A stretch of DNA of 8,914 nucleotides from Candidatus Nanohalarchaeota archaeon (GTDB lineage: Archaea > EX4484-52 > B79-G9), in assembly GCA_003660865.1 (NCBI GenBank), contig QMVA01000046.1, positions 1 to 8,914 on the forward strand, written 5' to 3'. This document shows, one piece after another, positions 1 through 6,221 of this stretch. Under the pieces are notes generated by a model. It was not told the DNA's origin. It searched no databases and worked only from the letters and a program-made list of their open reading frames with translations. The position numbers and the translations under genes were made by a program. Numbering within the stretch: position 1 is the stretch's first letter; each line of letters begins with the position of its first letter.

Positions 1-105
1 GTGCAATTTTAGCATCCAGCAAACTTCGTTTGCCCGGATAGTTAACACCTCTTGGTTTATTGGTTCTGTTTGTCCAGTTAGTGACGGCGTGGACTATAGT
101 GAAAA
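1..105 (+). repeat. Structured repeat element, copy 1 (left end cut off)
   Basis: Homologous to 6468-6590. From 32 to 98 it matches 6515-6581 at 61 of 67 positions without gaps. Before this core is a hairpin: ATCC (14-17) pairs with GGAT (36-39), and GCAAAC (19-24) pairs with GTTTGC (28-33) around a TTC loop. The second copy forms the same hairpin with other bases and a longer stem. A long-range stem joins 40-49 to 86-95, enclosing a 36-nt interior (50-85) that differs at only 3 positions between copies. The first bases, GTGCAATTTT, look like the right arm of a hairpin whose left arm lies before the window, as GTGATTTTT is in copy 2. No protein is encoded and I recognise no known RNA family. 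The + strand is chosen because the U.G wobbles pair only on that strand. Confidence 0.8.
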
Positions 106-180
106 TTGGAGAATCCTAATATTTTCTATTGCCAGTTCATACACCATATACAAGAAAAAATACAAGCACCTTCACTGCGA

Positions 181-190
181 ACTTTAAAAA
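181..190 (+). promoter_or_regulatory. Probable TATA box of ksgA (leaderless transcript)
   Basis: ACTTTAAAAA begins exactly 32 nt before the ATG at 213, placing the expected archaeal transcription start about at the A of the start codon. No Shine-Dalgarno sequence precedes the ATG. The proS gene has the same ACTTTAA at the same 32-nt distance. Confidence 0.5.
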
Positions 191-212
191 GTATCAAACA
201 GAATAAAAGACT

Positions 213-1028
213 ATGCTCGAACTACTAAAAAAATACGACATCCATCCGAAAAAGAACCTTGACCAGCACTTCCTTGTGGACAGCAACGCCATCAAAAAAG
301 AGATTGATGCAGCAGGCATAAAAAAAAACGAAACAATCCTCGAAATCGGTCCCGGACCGGGCACACTCACAAAAGAACTCATAAAACTCGCAAAAAAAGT
401 AATAGTAATAGAACTTGACAAATCACTTGCAGACCTTCTGAAAAGTGAATACAAAGACACAATCGAAATAATAAACAACGACGCACTCAAGATAGACTAC
501 CCCCCGTTCGACAAATGCGTATCAAACATCCCATACTCAATCTCCGGAAAACTCACCATAAAGCTGGGAGAGATAAGAAAACCCGCAGTCCTTATGTACC
601 AGAAAGAATTCGCAAAGCGCCTCATAGCAAAAGCAGGAGAAAGAGACTACTCAAAAATATCCGTAATGACGCAATACTACTTCACACCGGAATATATCGC
701 AAAAGTACTAAAAACCAGCTACTATCCTGCACCAAAAGTAGACTCAGCCATAGTGCGCCTTATTCCAAAAAAGAAAAACCCAAAAGTAAAAGATGAAAAC
801 ATGTTCAAAAAGACAGTAAGCGCACTATTCTGCCACAAAAACCAGAAAGCGAAAAAATCATTTTATCACTCAAGACACATGTTTGACCTCAGCAAAGATG
901 CATCAAAAGACGTCGCAGAGAACATACCCCTGAAAGAAAAGAAAGTGTACGAACTCACGCAAAATGAAATCATCTCAATCTCAAATTATATATCCGCACA
1001 CCTGCCACAGGAAACCAGGCAGGCCTAA
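213..1028 (+). CDS. ksgA: rRNA adenine N6,N6-dimethyltransferase (KsgA/Dim1)
   Basis: This 271-aa protein belongs to the KsgA/Dim1 family, which uses S-adenosylmethionine to dimethylate two adjacent adenines in the 3'-end loop of small-subunit rRNA during ribosome assembly. Visible motifs are the N-terminal PKKNLDQHFL segment (residues 12-21), SAM motif I EIGPGPG (44-50), the acidic IELD strand end (66-69), NDA (89-91), the catalytic NIPY (105-108), QKEFAKR (130-136) and YYPAPKVDSAIVRL (170-183). A short C-terminal domain follows, and the length is normal for archaea. The ATG is chosen because the family N-terminus begins close by and a TATA box lies 32 nt upstream. The stop overlaps the stop of the convergent glutamine synthetase gene by 4 nt. 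Codon choice is strongly C-ending (Asp: 13 GAC, 3 GAT), which makes it a useful reference for native genes here. Confidence 0.95.
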   Translation: MLELLKKYDIHPKKNLDQHFLVDSNAIKKEIDAAGIKKNETILEIGPGPGTLTKELIKLAKKVIVIELDKSLADLLKSEYKDTIEIINNDALKIDYPPFDKCVSNIPYSISGKLTIKLGEIRKPAVLMYQKEFAKRLIAKAGERDYSKISVMTQYYFTPEYIAKVLKTSYYPAPKVDSAIVRLIPKKKNPKVKDENMFKKTVSALFCHKNQKAKKSFYHSRHMFDLSKDASKDVAENIPLKEKKVYELTQNEIISISNYISAHLPQETRQA

Positions 1029-2371
1029 GTCTGCTCAAGATACTTGTCAATCTCCCATTTTGTGACCTGGAGCCTGTACTCATCCCACTCCATTATCTTT
1101 GAGCGCACATATAATGGATACAAATGCTTGCCCAAAGCATCTGCAATCACTTTATCTTTCTTCAACTCAGATATTGCATCAAACAGCGAGTAAGGCAAAG
1201 TCCTAATATTATTATTTACTCGTTTTTCATCGTCAAACTCATAAACATTTTCCTCAACAGGAGAGACAAGCTTAAGCTTTCTCTTCATCCCATCCAGCCC
1301 TGCCTTGAGCATCACAGCAAACGCAAGATAAGGATTGCATGACGGGTCAGGGCACCTAAGTTCCGCCCGGGTTGACTGCTCCCTCCCTTTGGAATAATGC
1401 GGTATCCTTATAAGAGCTGAACGATTGGTTTGCCCCCAGCAGATATAGACCGGCGCCTCATACCCCGGAACTAGACGTTTATATGAATTGATAGTAGGCG
1501 CAAGAACAGATACCATCGCAGGTATATGTTCAAGCTGCCCTGCAATGAACTGTTTTGCAGAAGAAGATATCTTGTAGTCATCATTCGCATCAAAAAACAC
1601 ATTTTTACCGGACTTTATATCAAACAAACTCTGGTGGACATGCATCCCATTGCCGTTTTCACCGAATATAGGTTTCGGCATGAATGTCGCATGCAGCCCG
1701 TAAGCATGCGCAATAGACTTGACAGTAGCCTTAAAGCTAATCGCACTATCCGCAGTAGTCAGAGCATCAGAATACTTAAAATCAATCTCATGCTGCCCTG
1801 GCGCAACCTCATGATGGCTCATTTCAACAACAATGCCGAAAGACTCAAGAGCAAGAACAATATCGCGCCTTACATCAGATGCAAGATCGCGGGGCGCAAA
1901 ATCAAAATATCCTGCGCCGTCATGTGGAAGCGTAGTAAGTCCGCCTGACTCCGTCTTCTTGAACAGAAAAAATTCAAGTTCCGGGCCGACATTATACTCA
2001 AAGCCCATCTGCTTTGCCTCAGCTATCACTTTCCTGAGTATATAGCGCGGATCCCCCTCAAAAGGCTTGCCCTCCGGCGTATACACATCACAAATCAGGC
2101 GCGCATAAACGCAATCCTTCGACATCCATGGAATCAGCGCATAAGTATCCGGATCTGGCTTGAGATACATATCACTCTCGCATATTCTCGTAAATCCCTC
2201 GACAGACGACCCGTCAAACCATGTACCTTTTTCAAGAGATTCATCCATCCTGTCAACAGGAATTGTAACCGACTTTATCATACCATGAATGTCCGTAAAA
2301 ATAAGCTGCACAAACTCAACCTTATCATTTTTCGCCCTCTCAATTATTTCACTTGCCTTGTCTTTTTTCAT
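1025..2371 (-). CDS. glnA: Glutamine synthetase, type I-alpha
   Basis: This cytoplasmic enzyme makes glutamine from glutamate, ammonia and ATP. With the start used here it has 448 aa, typical for GSI. Motifs in order are FDGSSVEGF (52-60), MSHHEVAPGQHEI (184-196), NGNGMHVHQSL (239-249), KRLVPGYEAPVY (298-309, with the Glu-flap glutamate), NRSALIRIP (316-324) and TRAELRCPDPSCNPYLA (334-350). The adenylylation tyrosine motif of GSI-beta is absent (NNIRTLP stands near residue 387), so covalent adenylylation is not expected. Arg62 falls at the position of the Bacillus feedback-sensing arginine, suggesting I-alpha-style inhibition by glutamine. The frame stays open upstream to a GTG at 2413, but only the ATG at 2371 has a Shine-Dalgarno (GAGGTG, 6-nt gap), and the predicted TATA box would put transcription start downstream of that GTG. 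It diverges from an Lrp-type regulator. Confidence 0.96.
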   Translation of the reverse strand: MKKDKASEIIERAKNDKVEFVQLIFTDIHGMIKSVTIPVDRMDESLEKGTWFDGSSVEGFTRICESDMYLKPDPDTYALIPWMSKDCVYARLICDVYTPEGKPFEGDPRYILRKVIAEAKQMGFEYNVGPELEFFLFKKTESGGLTTLPHDGAGYFDFAPRDLASDVRRDIVLALESFGIVVEMSHHEVAPGQHEIDFKYSDALTTADSAISFKATVKSIAHAYGLHATFMPKPIFGENGNGMHVHQSLFDIKSGKNVFFDANDDYKISSSAKQFIAGQLEHIPAMVSVLAPTINSYKRLVPGYEAPVYICWGQTNRSALIRIPHYSKGREQSTRAELRCPDPSCNPYLAFAVMLKAGLDGMKRKLKLVSPVEENVYEFDDEKRVNNNIRTLPYSLFDAISELKKDKVIADALGKHLYPLYVRSKIMEWDEYRLQVTKWEIDKYLEQT

Positions 2372-2377
2372 ACCAAA

Positions 2378-2383
2378 CACCTC
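2378..2383 (-). promoter_or_regulatory. Ribosome binding site deciding the glnA start
   Basis: On the minus strand GAGGTG is followed by 6 nt and the ATG at 2371. It matches the archaeal anti-Shine-Dalgarno well and supports this start over the in-frame ATG at 2395 and GTG at 2413. Confidence 0.8.
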
Positions 2384-2391
2384 AGACTTTA

Positions 2392-2404
2392 ACATATTAT
2401 ATGT
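2392..2404. promoter_or_regulatory. Palindromic operator candidate at the glnA start site
   Basis: ACATAT-T-ATATGT is a perfect 6+1+6 palindrome covering the expected glnA transcription start near 2397. The same half-sites recur as ATATGT (2477-2482) and ACATAT (2494-2499) by the promoter of the divergent Lrp gene. Binding by that Lrp protein is inference. Confidence 0.4.
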
Positions 2405-2415
2405 GATTTCCACTA

Positions 2416-2427
2416 TTAATATACTTA
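2416..2427 (-). promoter_or_regulatory. Probable TATA box of glnA
   Basis: Read on the minus strand this is TAAGTATATTAA. A start about 25 nt downstream would give a leader of roughly 25-30 nt containing the GAGGTG ribosome binding site. Confidence 0.45.
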
Positions 2428-2466
2428 TTCAAAGATTACTGAAACAAAACCACAAAAAGTCCACCA

Positions 2467-2499
2467 ATATTTAAATATATGTTCAGCAATAAGACATAT
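2467..2499 (+). promoter_or_regulatory. Lrp-gene promoter with paired half-sites
   Basis: ATATTTAAATAT (2467-2478) is a 12-bp palindrome and a good archaeal TATA box, predicting a transcription start near 2500 and a leader of about 30 nt. ATATGT (2477-2482) and ACATAT (2494-2499) form an inverted pair with an 11-nt gap between the TATA box and the expected start. This is a position where an Lrp protein could repress its own gene. The leader ends with GTGAT (2523-2527) 3 nt before the ATG. Confidence 0.45.
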
Positions 2500-2530
2500 T
2501 TACACACAATCCTAAACAAACAGTGATCAT

Positions 2531-2974
2531 ATGACAATAGACGAAAACGACCGCAAACTGCTCAATGCCCTTTTAAGCGACTCAAAAGCATCACTAAGGA
2601 AGACCGCAAAAAAAGCAGGCGTATCCGCCGCCACAACCATGAAGCGCATAAAGCGCCTTGAAAAGGAAGGATACATCAAGAGATATTCTGTGTTTCTGGA
2701 TTATGAGATGCTTGGTTTTGATATTGATGTGCTGATTGACATAAAGATATCTAAGGGGAAGTTGTTTGAACTTGAAAAAAAGATTGCAAAATCAAGGAAT
2801 GTGTTTGCTGTGTATGATTGTACAGGTGAGTTCGATGCCGTCATCCTTGCGCGCTTCAGGAACCGGCGCGGGATGGATGGATTTTTGAAAAAGATACAGA
2901 AATACGACTTTGTAGAGCGCACAAACACGCGCCTCATACTAAACACAATCAAAGAAGAAAACATTTTGGTGTAG
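2531..2974 (+). CDS. Lrp/AsnC-family transcriptional regulator
   Basis: At 147 aa this is the standard size for a feast/famine regulator. Residues 1-50 form the AsnC-type winged helix-turn-helix (DENDRKLLNALLSDSKAS, then a recognition-helix region with VSAATTMKRIKRLEKEGYI). Residues 65-140 form the alpha-beta RAM ligand-binding domain, with VYDCTGEFDAVILARF (94-109) at the usual effector site. Such proteins form dimers or octamers, bind DNA and often sense amino acids. The gene is divergent from glutamine synthetase across 159 bp, so control of glnA in response to glutamine or another amino acid, plus autoregulation, is a reasonable inference. A GTGAT ribosome binding site lies 3 nt before the ATG. 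Base use shifts within the gene: the first half is C-ending like ksgA, while about 2690-2830 is T- and G-rich. Confidence 0.9.
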   Translation: MTIDENDRKLLNALLSDSKASLRKTAKKAGVSAATTMKRIKRLEKEGYIKRYSVFLDYEMLGFDIDVLIDIKISKGKLFELEKKIAKSRNVFAVYDCTGEFDAVILARFRNRRGMDGFLKKIQKYDFVERTNTRLILNTIKEENILV

Positions 2975-2977
2975 GTA

Positions 2978-2997
2978 TTTTTGAGTGTTTTTGAGTT
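2978..2997 (+). terminator. Possible T-tract terminator, tandem 10-nt repeat
   Basis: A 10-nt unit, TTTTTGAGTG then TTTTTGAGTT, is repeated in tandem just after the Lrp stop codon. Two T5 tracts after a gene fit archaeal intrinsic termination, which needs T-runs but no hairpin. Confidence 0.4.
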
Positions 2998-2999
2998 AA

Positions 3000-3008
3000 G
3001 TTTATATA
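3000..3008 (+). promoter_or_regulatory. Strong TATA box for the 3113 gene
   Basis: GTTTATATAA (from 3000) is close to the archaeal consensus. It predicts a transcription start near 3030 and an unusually long leader of about 80 nt before the ATG at 3113. A weaker AT-rich box at about 3072-3082 could give a second, shorter transcript. Confidence 0.5.
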
Positions 3009-3031
3009 ATTAAGTGTCCTAATCATATAAG

Positions 3032-3068
3032 TGCACAGTTACCTCATAGTAGAGACATACTCTGTGCA
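3032..3068 (+). promoter_or_regulatory. Inverted repeat in the leader of the 3113 gene
   Basis: TGCACAG (3032-3038) is perfectly complementary to CTGTGCA (3062-3068) with 23 nt between. It starts almost at the predicted transcription start, so it could be a hairpin closing the 5' leader or a DNA operator. Confidence 0.4.
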
Positions 3069-3112
3069 AAAAATACATATAGATATTAAAATATGTGTGA
3101 TGGTGATTGAAA

Positions 3113-3724
3113 ATGAAAACAGATAGCGATACCAGAACTGCGGTGATAGTTACAGATGATCTAATTTATGTCCCTGTATGCGGAAATGGAGGAGATATTA
3201 ATCGGTTATATACTAATCTTTTTGCATGCATAGATAGGGAAAGTGGAGAGCCTCTAGGTATTTACCTGCATACGGGCAAAGATTTTGAAGAAACAGATTT
3301 TGAAAAATTGAGGCAATCACGAGTTGATTTCATCAGAGAACAAGGCGGAGAATTATATATGTTAGCGAGGTATTCTGACAGAAAGCACTTAACTGCTTAT
3401 CATATAACAACCGAGGATCAAATAGAGCAATTACAGGAAATGGGTCTCCTTACACCAGAGGCCCTGAGCAAGTTGGGATATGAAGAATTTGTTGATATCG
3501 ATACTGGATCTCCCGTAGTAGGTAATAGCATAAGTACAGCAAATGAGGCAATGGATGATCCAGGGATTAAAGGAACAGAGGTAGATTATAGATTGAATTA
3601 TACTGATCCGGATTATCTGGGAGATGTGCTTAAATCTGAGACAGATACACCCCATAACCCACTTGCAGAAATAACTAGAGACATCCTTGGCGATCATCCA
3701 AAAGACAGAAAACCATATGAATAA
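3113..3724 (+). CDS. Hypothetical acidic protein, accessory region
   Basis: I do not recognise this 203-aa protein. It is acidic (23 Asp) and has no signal peptide, no membrane segment and no cysteine cluster. An N-terminal part (about 10-100) has strand-like stretches such as TAVIVTDDLIYVPVCG and GELYMLARYSD. A helical part, TTEDQIEQLQEMGLLTPEALSKLGYEEF, follows near 102-129, and the last 60 residues look flexible and charged. The ATG at 3113 is preferred over an in-frame TTG at 3107 because GGTGAT (3102-3107) sits 5 nt before the ATG and overlaps the TTG. Codon use is unlike neighbours (Asp: 20 GAT, 3 GAC, against 3 and 13 in ksgA), suggesting acquisition from elsewhere. Function unknown. 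Confidence 0.75.
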   Translation: MKTDSDTRTAVIVTDDLIYVPVCGNGGDINRLYTNLFACIDRESGEPLGIYLHTGKDFEETDFEKLRQSRVDFIREQGGELYMLARYSDRKHLTAYHITTEDQIEQLQEMGLLTPEALSKLGYEEFVDIDTGSPVVGNSISTANEAMDDPGIKGTEVDYRLNYTDPDYLGDVLKSETDTPHNPLAEITRDILGDHPKDRKPYE

Positions 3725-3740
3725 TAAGAATATTTGGTAG

Positions 3741-3986
3741 GATAATCATAACCTGAAAAACCATTTGCTTTTCAAGTCGAATCTGAACTGGAAGCCACCA
3801 CAGAACATCCTAAAACGAATTAACAGCCAATACTTGAATCCTCATCCATCTACGGTGGATGCAATTTCCAACATCGGCGAATATCCATTTGTATGACTAT
3901 TTGTGGAAGTAATACCTGCCTTGTCTAGTAGACATGTACCCAGAGGGCATAGGATTATCAAACCAAATAAATATCGTTGTCTATAA
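3741..3986 (+). pseudogene. Possible degenerate reading frame interrupted by TGA
   Basis: From 3741 one frame stays open for 51 codons to a TGA (3894-3896), then for 29 more codons to TAA (3984-3986). There is no ATG start. The inferred peptide has protein-like composition (for example KSNLNWKPPQNILKRINSQ, then GEYPFV before the TGA and PALSSRHVPRGHRI after it). Its Asn codons are mostly AAC, as in the native-looking genes. It may be a gene fragment left between the two orphan genes. A hairpin (ATCCATC/GGTGGAT, 3845-3861) lies inside it. The family is not recognised and chance openness is possible. Confidence 0.3.
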
Positions 3987-4002
3987 CATCTTATTTCGTG
4001 AT
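3964..4002 (+). promoter_or_regulatory. TATA box and ribosome binding site deciding the 4006 start
   Basis: CAAATAAATATC (3964-3975) is a good TATA box, placing transcription start near 3996. GTGAT (3998-4002) precedes the ATG at 4006 by 3 nt, the same arrangement as for the Lrp gene. The longer frame beginning at 3934 would start upstream of this promoter. Confidence 0.55.
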
Positions 4003-4005
4003 ACT

Positions 4006-4737
4006 ATGAATACAGTTGCACAGCTAAACGAAGCACATAGAGACATAGATTCACATAGTGCATATTCTGAAGCGCAAGAAGATTTCAGCAATAGGAATCA
4101 ATACATTGAAAACATAAGCAATTTGGAAGAATATGCGGATTCAAGAGTTAGGGGTTATAGGTCAATATGGCGCAACCAAAGTGAGATAGAACGTAATGGA
4201 GAATCGAAGGTGCCTGAACAAAAAAAAATACCGCCGCTTTATGAGTTTTTGACTACAGTTTTTGGAAACGGCAAAGAAGAGACATTCACAGATGGAATAA
4301 CCTCATATGAATTTAAAGACAATAGGCTCAATGCAATTACCAGAATGAATCGATTTGAGATCGAGTCAAAAGATTTAATAGATTCTCTAAGAGATCATAA
4401 TAAACCATTCTGTGAATATATTGGCCTTTTCGAAGAACTTGTAAGAGACATAAAAAGCATACGCAAAGGATTAAAACAACGCTATGTTAATACCTACAGA
4501 GAGGTTGCCGAAGGGTGTGTAGAGGATAATTCTGAACTCAGGCAGAAAGAGCTACGTACTGAGCGAATCGATATAAACATGGAAAAATACTTTCTGCAAT
4601 GGAAAAAGTTCGAAGATGAATCTCTTAAAGGAATATATGACCTTGTAACTGAAATCAACAAGACATTGGATTTAGGACCATGTGATCCGTTTGGAAATCC
4701 TGATGACTCAGAGGCCCATGAAAGAATGTTCGGATAA
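4006..4737 (+). CDS. Hypothetical charged helical protein, accessory region
   Basis: This 243-aa protein is not recognised. It is rich in Glu, Lys, Arg and Asp, has no signal peptide or membrane segment, and looks mostly helical. Probable coiled-coil stretches lie at about 10-65 and 115-220 (for example LFEELVRDIKSIRKGLKQRY at 141-160). A more structured segment, IPPLYEFLTTVFGNG, lies near 75-89, and an acidic tail ends at MFG. The start is set by GTGAT 3 nt upstream and a TATA box at the right distance. Codon use leans to T-ending codons (Asp: 13 GAT, 5 GAC), like the 3113 gene and unlike ksgA, so the two orphan genes may have arrived together. A structural or partner-binding role would fit a coiled coil but is speculation. 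Confidence 0.7.
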   Translation: MNTVAQLNEAHRDIDSHSAYSEAQEDFSNRNQYIENISNLEEYADSRVRGYRSIWRNQSEIERNGESKVPEQKKIPPLYEFLTTVFGNGKEETFTDGITSYEFKDNRLNAITRMNRFEIESKDLIDSLRDHNKPFCEYIGLFEELVRDIKSIRKGLKQRYVNTYREVAEGCVEDNSELRQKELRTERIDINMEKYFLQWKKFEDESLKGIYDLVTEINKTLDLGPCDPFGNPDDSEAHERMFG

Positions 4738-4749
4738 ACACAACAAAAA

Positions 4750-4758
4750 GCATATTAA
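4750..4758 (+). promoter_or_regulatory. Probable TATA box of the NIF3-like gene
   Basis: GCATATTAA is centred about 26-27 nt before the ATG at 4781, which predicts a leaderless transcript. There is no Shine-Dalgarno before that ATG. Confidence 0.4.
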
Positions 4759-4780
4759 CTCCAACAGCCAATATATCCTT

Positions 4781-5554
4781 ATGCCGCGCTTATCAACTCT
4801 CAAAGTATTTCTCGACAGGCTGTATGATACCGATACTGGTAGCAGTCTCAAAACTGGCGCTCATACAAAGAAAAGAAAGAAAGACACCAAACAAAAAGGC
4901 ATAATCCTCCGCGGCAAAGGTTACGTCAAAAAAATAGCCCTGTGCGTAAACGCTACCAACGAAACCATACAATTAGCAATTGACTCCAAAGCAGACATGC
5001 TTATTGCACACAATATCGAGGAACTTGATAAGACTGTCGCAGAAAAGAAATTCGCAATTCTCAAAGATACCCGTATTACACTATACGTCACCGGAATGTC
5101 AATGGATACACTCTACGTCTACGGCACAGACTATATTCTCGCAAAAGCAATCGGCTTAAAATCTACACAGCGCCTTGAAAAGAAAACAAAACGCGGCCTT
5201 TTCGGCACATCAAGAATCAGCACATACCAAATGTTCCAAAGGCGCATAAACTGGCTCACGCACGAGGCATCTGAAGCATATCAAAACAACAAAGAAACAA
5301 TCAAAAAGGCAGCAGTTTGCATGGGCGAGACACCAGAAGAGCACATACTAAAAATAGCAGTAGATAATAGCTGCAACACCATCCTCTGCAACACAGGAAA
5401 CATTGCACTGAAAACATCAGCAAAAGACCTGAACATCAACCTTTTCATCGCAAACTACACTGCAACAGAAAAACTGACCCTCTTGGCACTCAAAAAAATA
5501 ATCGACGACAAGTTCACAACAAAAACAGTTCTTCTTGACGAACCAGATTACTAA
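4781..5554 (+). CDS. Divergent NIF3/DUF34-family protein
   Basis: At 257 aa this is the usual size of the NIF3 (DUF34, YbgI-like) family, conserved metal-binding proteins of uncertain function. Matching blocks are KKIALCVNATNETIQLAIDSKADMLIAHN (50-78), ITLYVTGMSMDTLYVYGTDYILAKAIGL (99-126), the KRGLFGTSR loop (137-145), a region around AAVCMGETPEE (177-187) and NLFIANYTATEKLTLLALKKIIDDKF (220-245). Of the five usual metal ligands, His77, Asp109 and Glu230 are present, but the second His of the HH pair is Asn78 and the C-terminal His is Tyr226, so metal binding may be altered. The N-terminus has a basic insert, KKRKKDTKQK (30-39). The ATG at 4781 is chosen because family homology begins after it and a TATA box lies at leaderless distance. 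An upstream ATG at 4682 would overlap the previous gene by 56 nt. It is 24 nt ahead of the PLP protein gene, so the two are probably cotranscribed. Confidence 0.75.
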   Translation: MPRLSTLKVFLDRLYDTDTGSSLKTGAHTKKRKKDTKQKGIILRGKGYVKKIALCVNATNETIQLAIDSKADMLIAHNIEELDKTVAEKKFAILKDTRITLYVTGMSMDTLYVYGTDYILAKAIGLKSTQRLEKKTKRGLFGTSRISTYQMFQRRINWLTHEASEAYQNNKETIKKAAVCMGETPEEHILKIAVDNSCNTILCNTGNIALKTSAKDLNINLFIANYTATEKLTLLALKKIIDDKFTTKTVLLDEPDY

Positions 5555-5578
5555 ACACTACCCACAGGAATTGACTCT

Positions 5579-6220
5579 ATGAACATAAAAAAAAACATAG
5601 ATAATGTACTCAATACAGTTGGCTCCAAAGCAATCGTAGTCATAGCAGTCAAATACGCAAACCTGGAACAGATAAAAACTGTACTCAACGCTGGTGCCAC
5701 CAACCTCGGCTTCAACACCTACCAGCAGATGGAAGAAGTTAAAAAGATAATAGACAACCACGTAAAACTTCACTTTATAGGCACACTGCAGAAAAACAAG
5801 GCAAAAAAAGTCATGGCACTAAACCCTGCGCTGATACAAAGCATAGACTCAGAAGAGCTATGTCAAAAAATCAACAGCGCAGCAAAAAAATCAGACAAAA
5901 TCCAGGACATACTGATACAGGTAAAAACAGACACTAACAAAACAACAGGTATATCACCGCCAAATCTGGAAAAACTCTTAAAAAGCGCAGATATCATGAG
6001 CCACATAAATATCCTGGGCCTGATGACAGTCCATCCATACTCAGACAACCCCGAAAATTCAAGACAATACTTCAGCAAAATGAACACATACTTCAAAAAA
6101 TCCTCAAAGATTCTCAGGAATAAACCAAAATACTTGTCCATGGGCATGTCAAACGACTACAAAATCGCAATAGAAGAAGGCGCAAACATGGTAAGAATCG
6201 GAAGCGCAATATTCAGATAA
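5579..6220 (+). CDS. PLP homeostasis protein, YggS/PLPBP family
   Basis: This 213-aa protein is a single-domain, fold-type III pyridoxal-phosphate protein of the YggS/PROSC family, which controls free PLP levels and amino-acid balance rather than catalysing a known main reaction. Lys25 in VIAVKYANLE is the expected PLP Schiff-base lysine. HFIGTLQKNKAKKV (65-78), GLMTVHP (147-153) and SMGMSNDYKIAIEEGANMVRIGSAIF (187-212) are the remaining signatures, the last holding the PLP phosphate site. The usual GENY motif reads GFNTY here (44-48). The length is slightly below the bacterial norm of about 225-235 aa. It follows the NIF3-like gene by 24 nt, with AGGA (5566-5569) 9 nt before the ATG, which fits an internal operon gene. 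Its stop lies 1 nt from the stop of a small convergent gene. Confidence 0.92.
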   Translation: MNIKKNIDNVLNTVGSKAIVVIAVKYANLEQIKTVLNAGATNLGFNTYQQMEEVKKIIDNHVKLHFIGTLQKNKAKKVMALNPALIQSIDSEELCQKINSAAKKSDKIQDILIQVKTDTNKTTGISPPNLEKLLKSADIMSHINILGLMTVHPYSDNPENSRQYFSKMNTYFKKSSKILRNKPKYLSMGMSNDYKIAIEEGANMVRIGSAIFR

Positions 6221-6221
6221 T

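Noticed and set aside
1..105. tRNA, C/D-box or H/ACA guide RNA as the identity of the repeat
   Set aside because: There is no cloverleaf with a CCA-end acceptor stem, no paired RUGAUGA and CUGA boxes, and no convincing H/ACA layout.
515..796. 93-aa basic frame inside ksgA
   Set aside because: Out-of-frame shadow of the A-rich coding strand; the KsgA motifs run through the same bases in the real frame.
2372..2413. GTG start at 2413 or ATG at 2395 for glutamine synthetase
   Set aside because: They lie at or before the predicted transcription start and lack a ribosome binding site, while the ATG at 2371 has GAGGTG at the right distance and puts the feedback arginine at residue 62.
3934..4005. 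ATG at 3934 as the start of the second orphan gene
   Set aside because: It lies upstream of the likely promoter and overlaps the degenerate frame. GTGAT and a TATA box point to 4006.
4682..4780. ATG at 4682 as start of the NIF3-like gene
   Set aside because: It would overlap the previous gene by 56 nt, and the added residues have no family resemblance. A TATA box at leaderless distance favours 4781.
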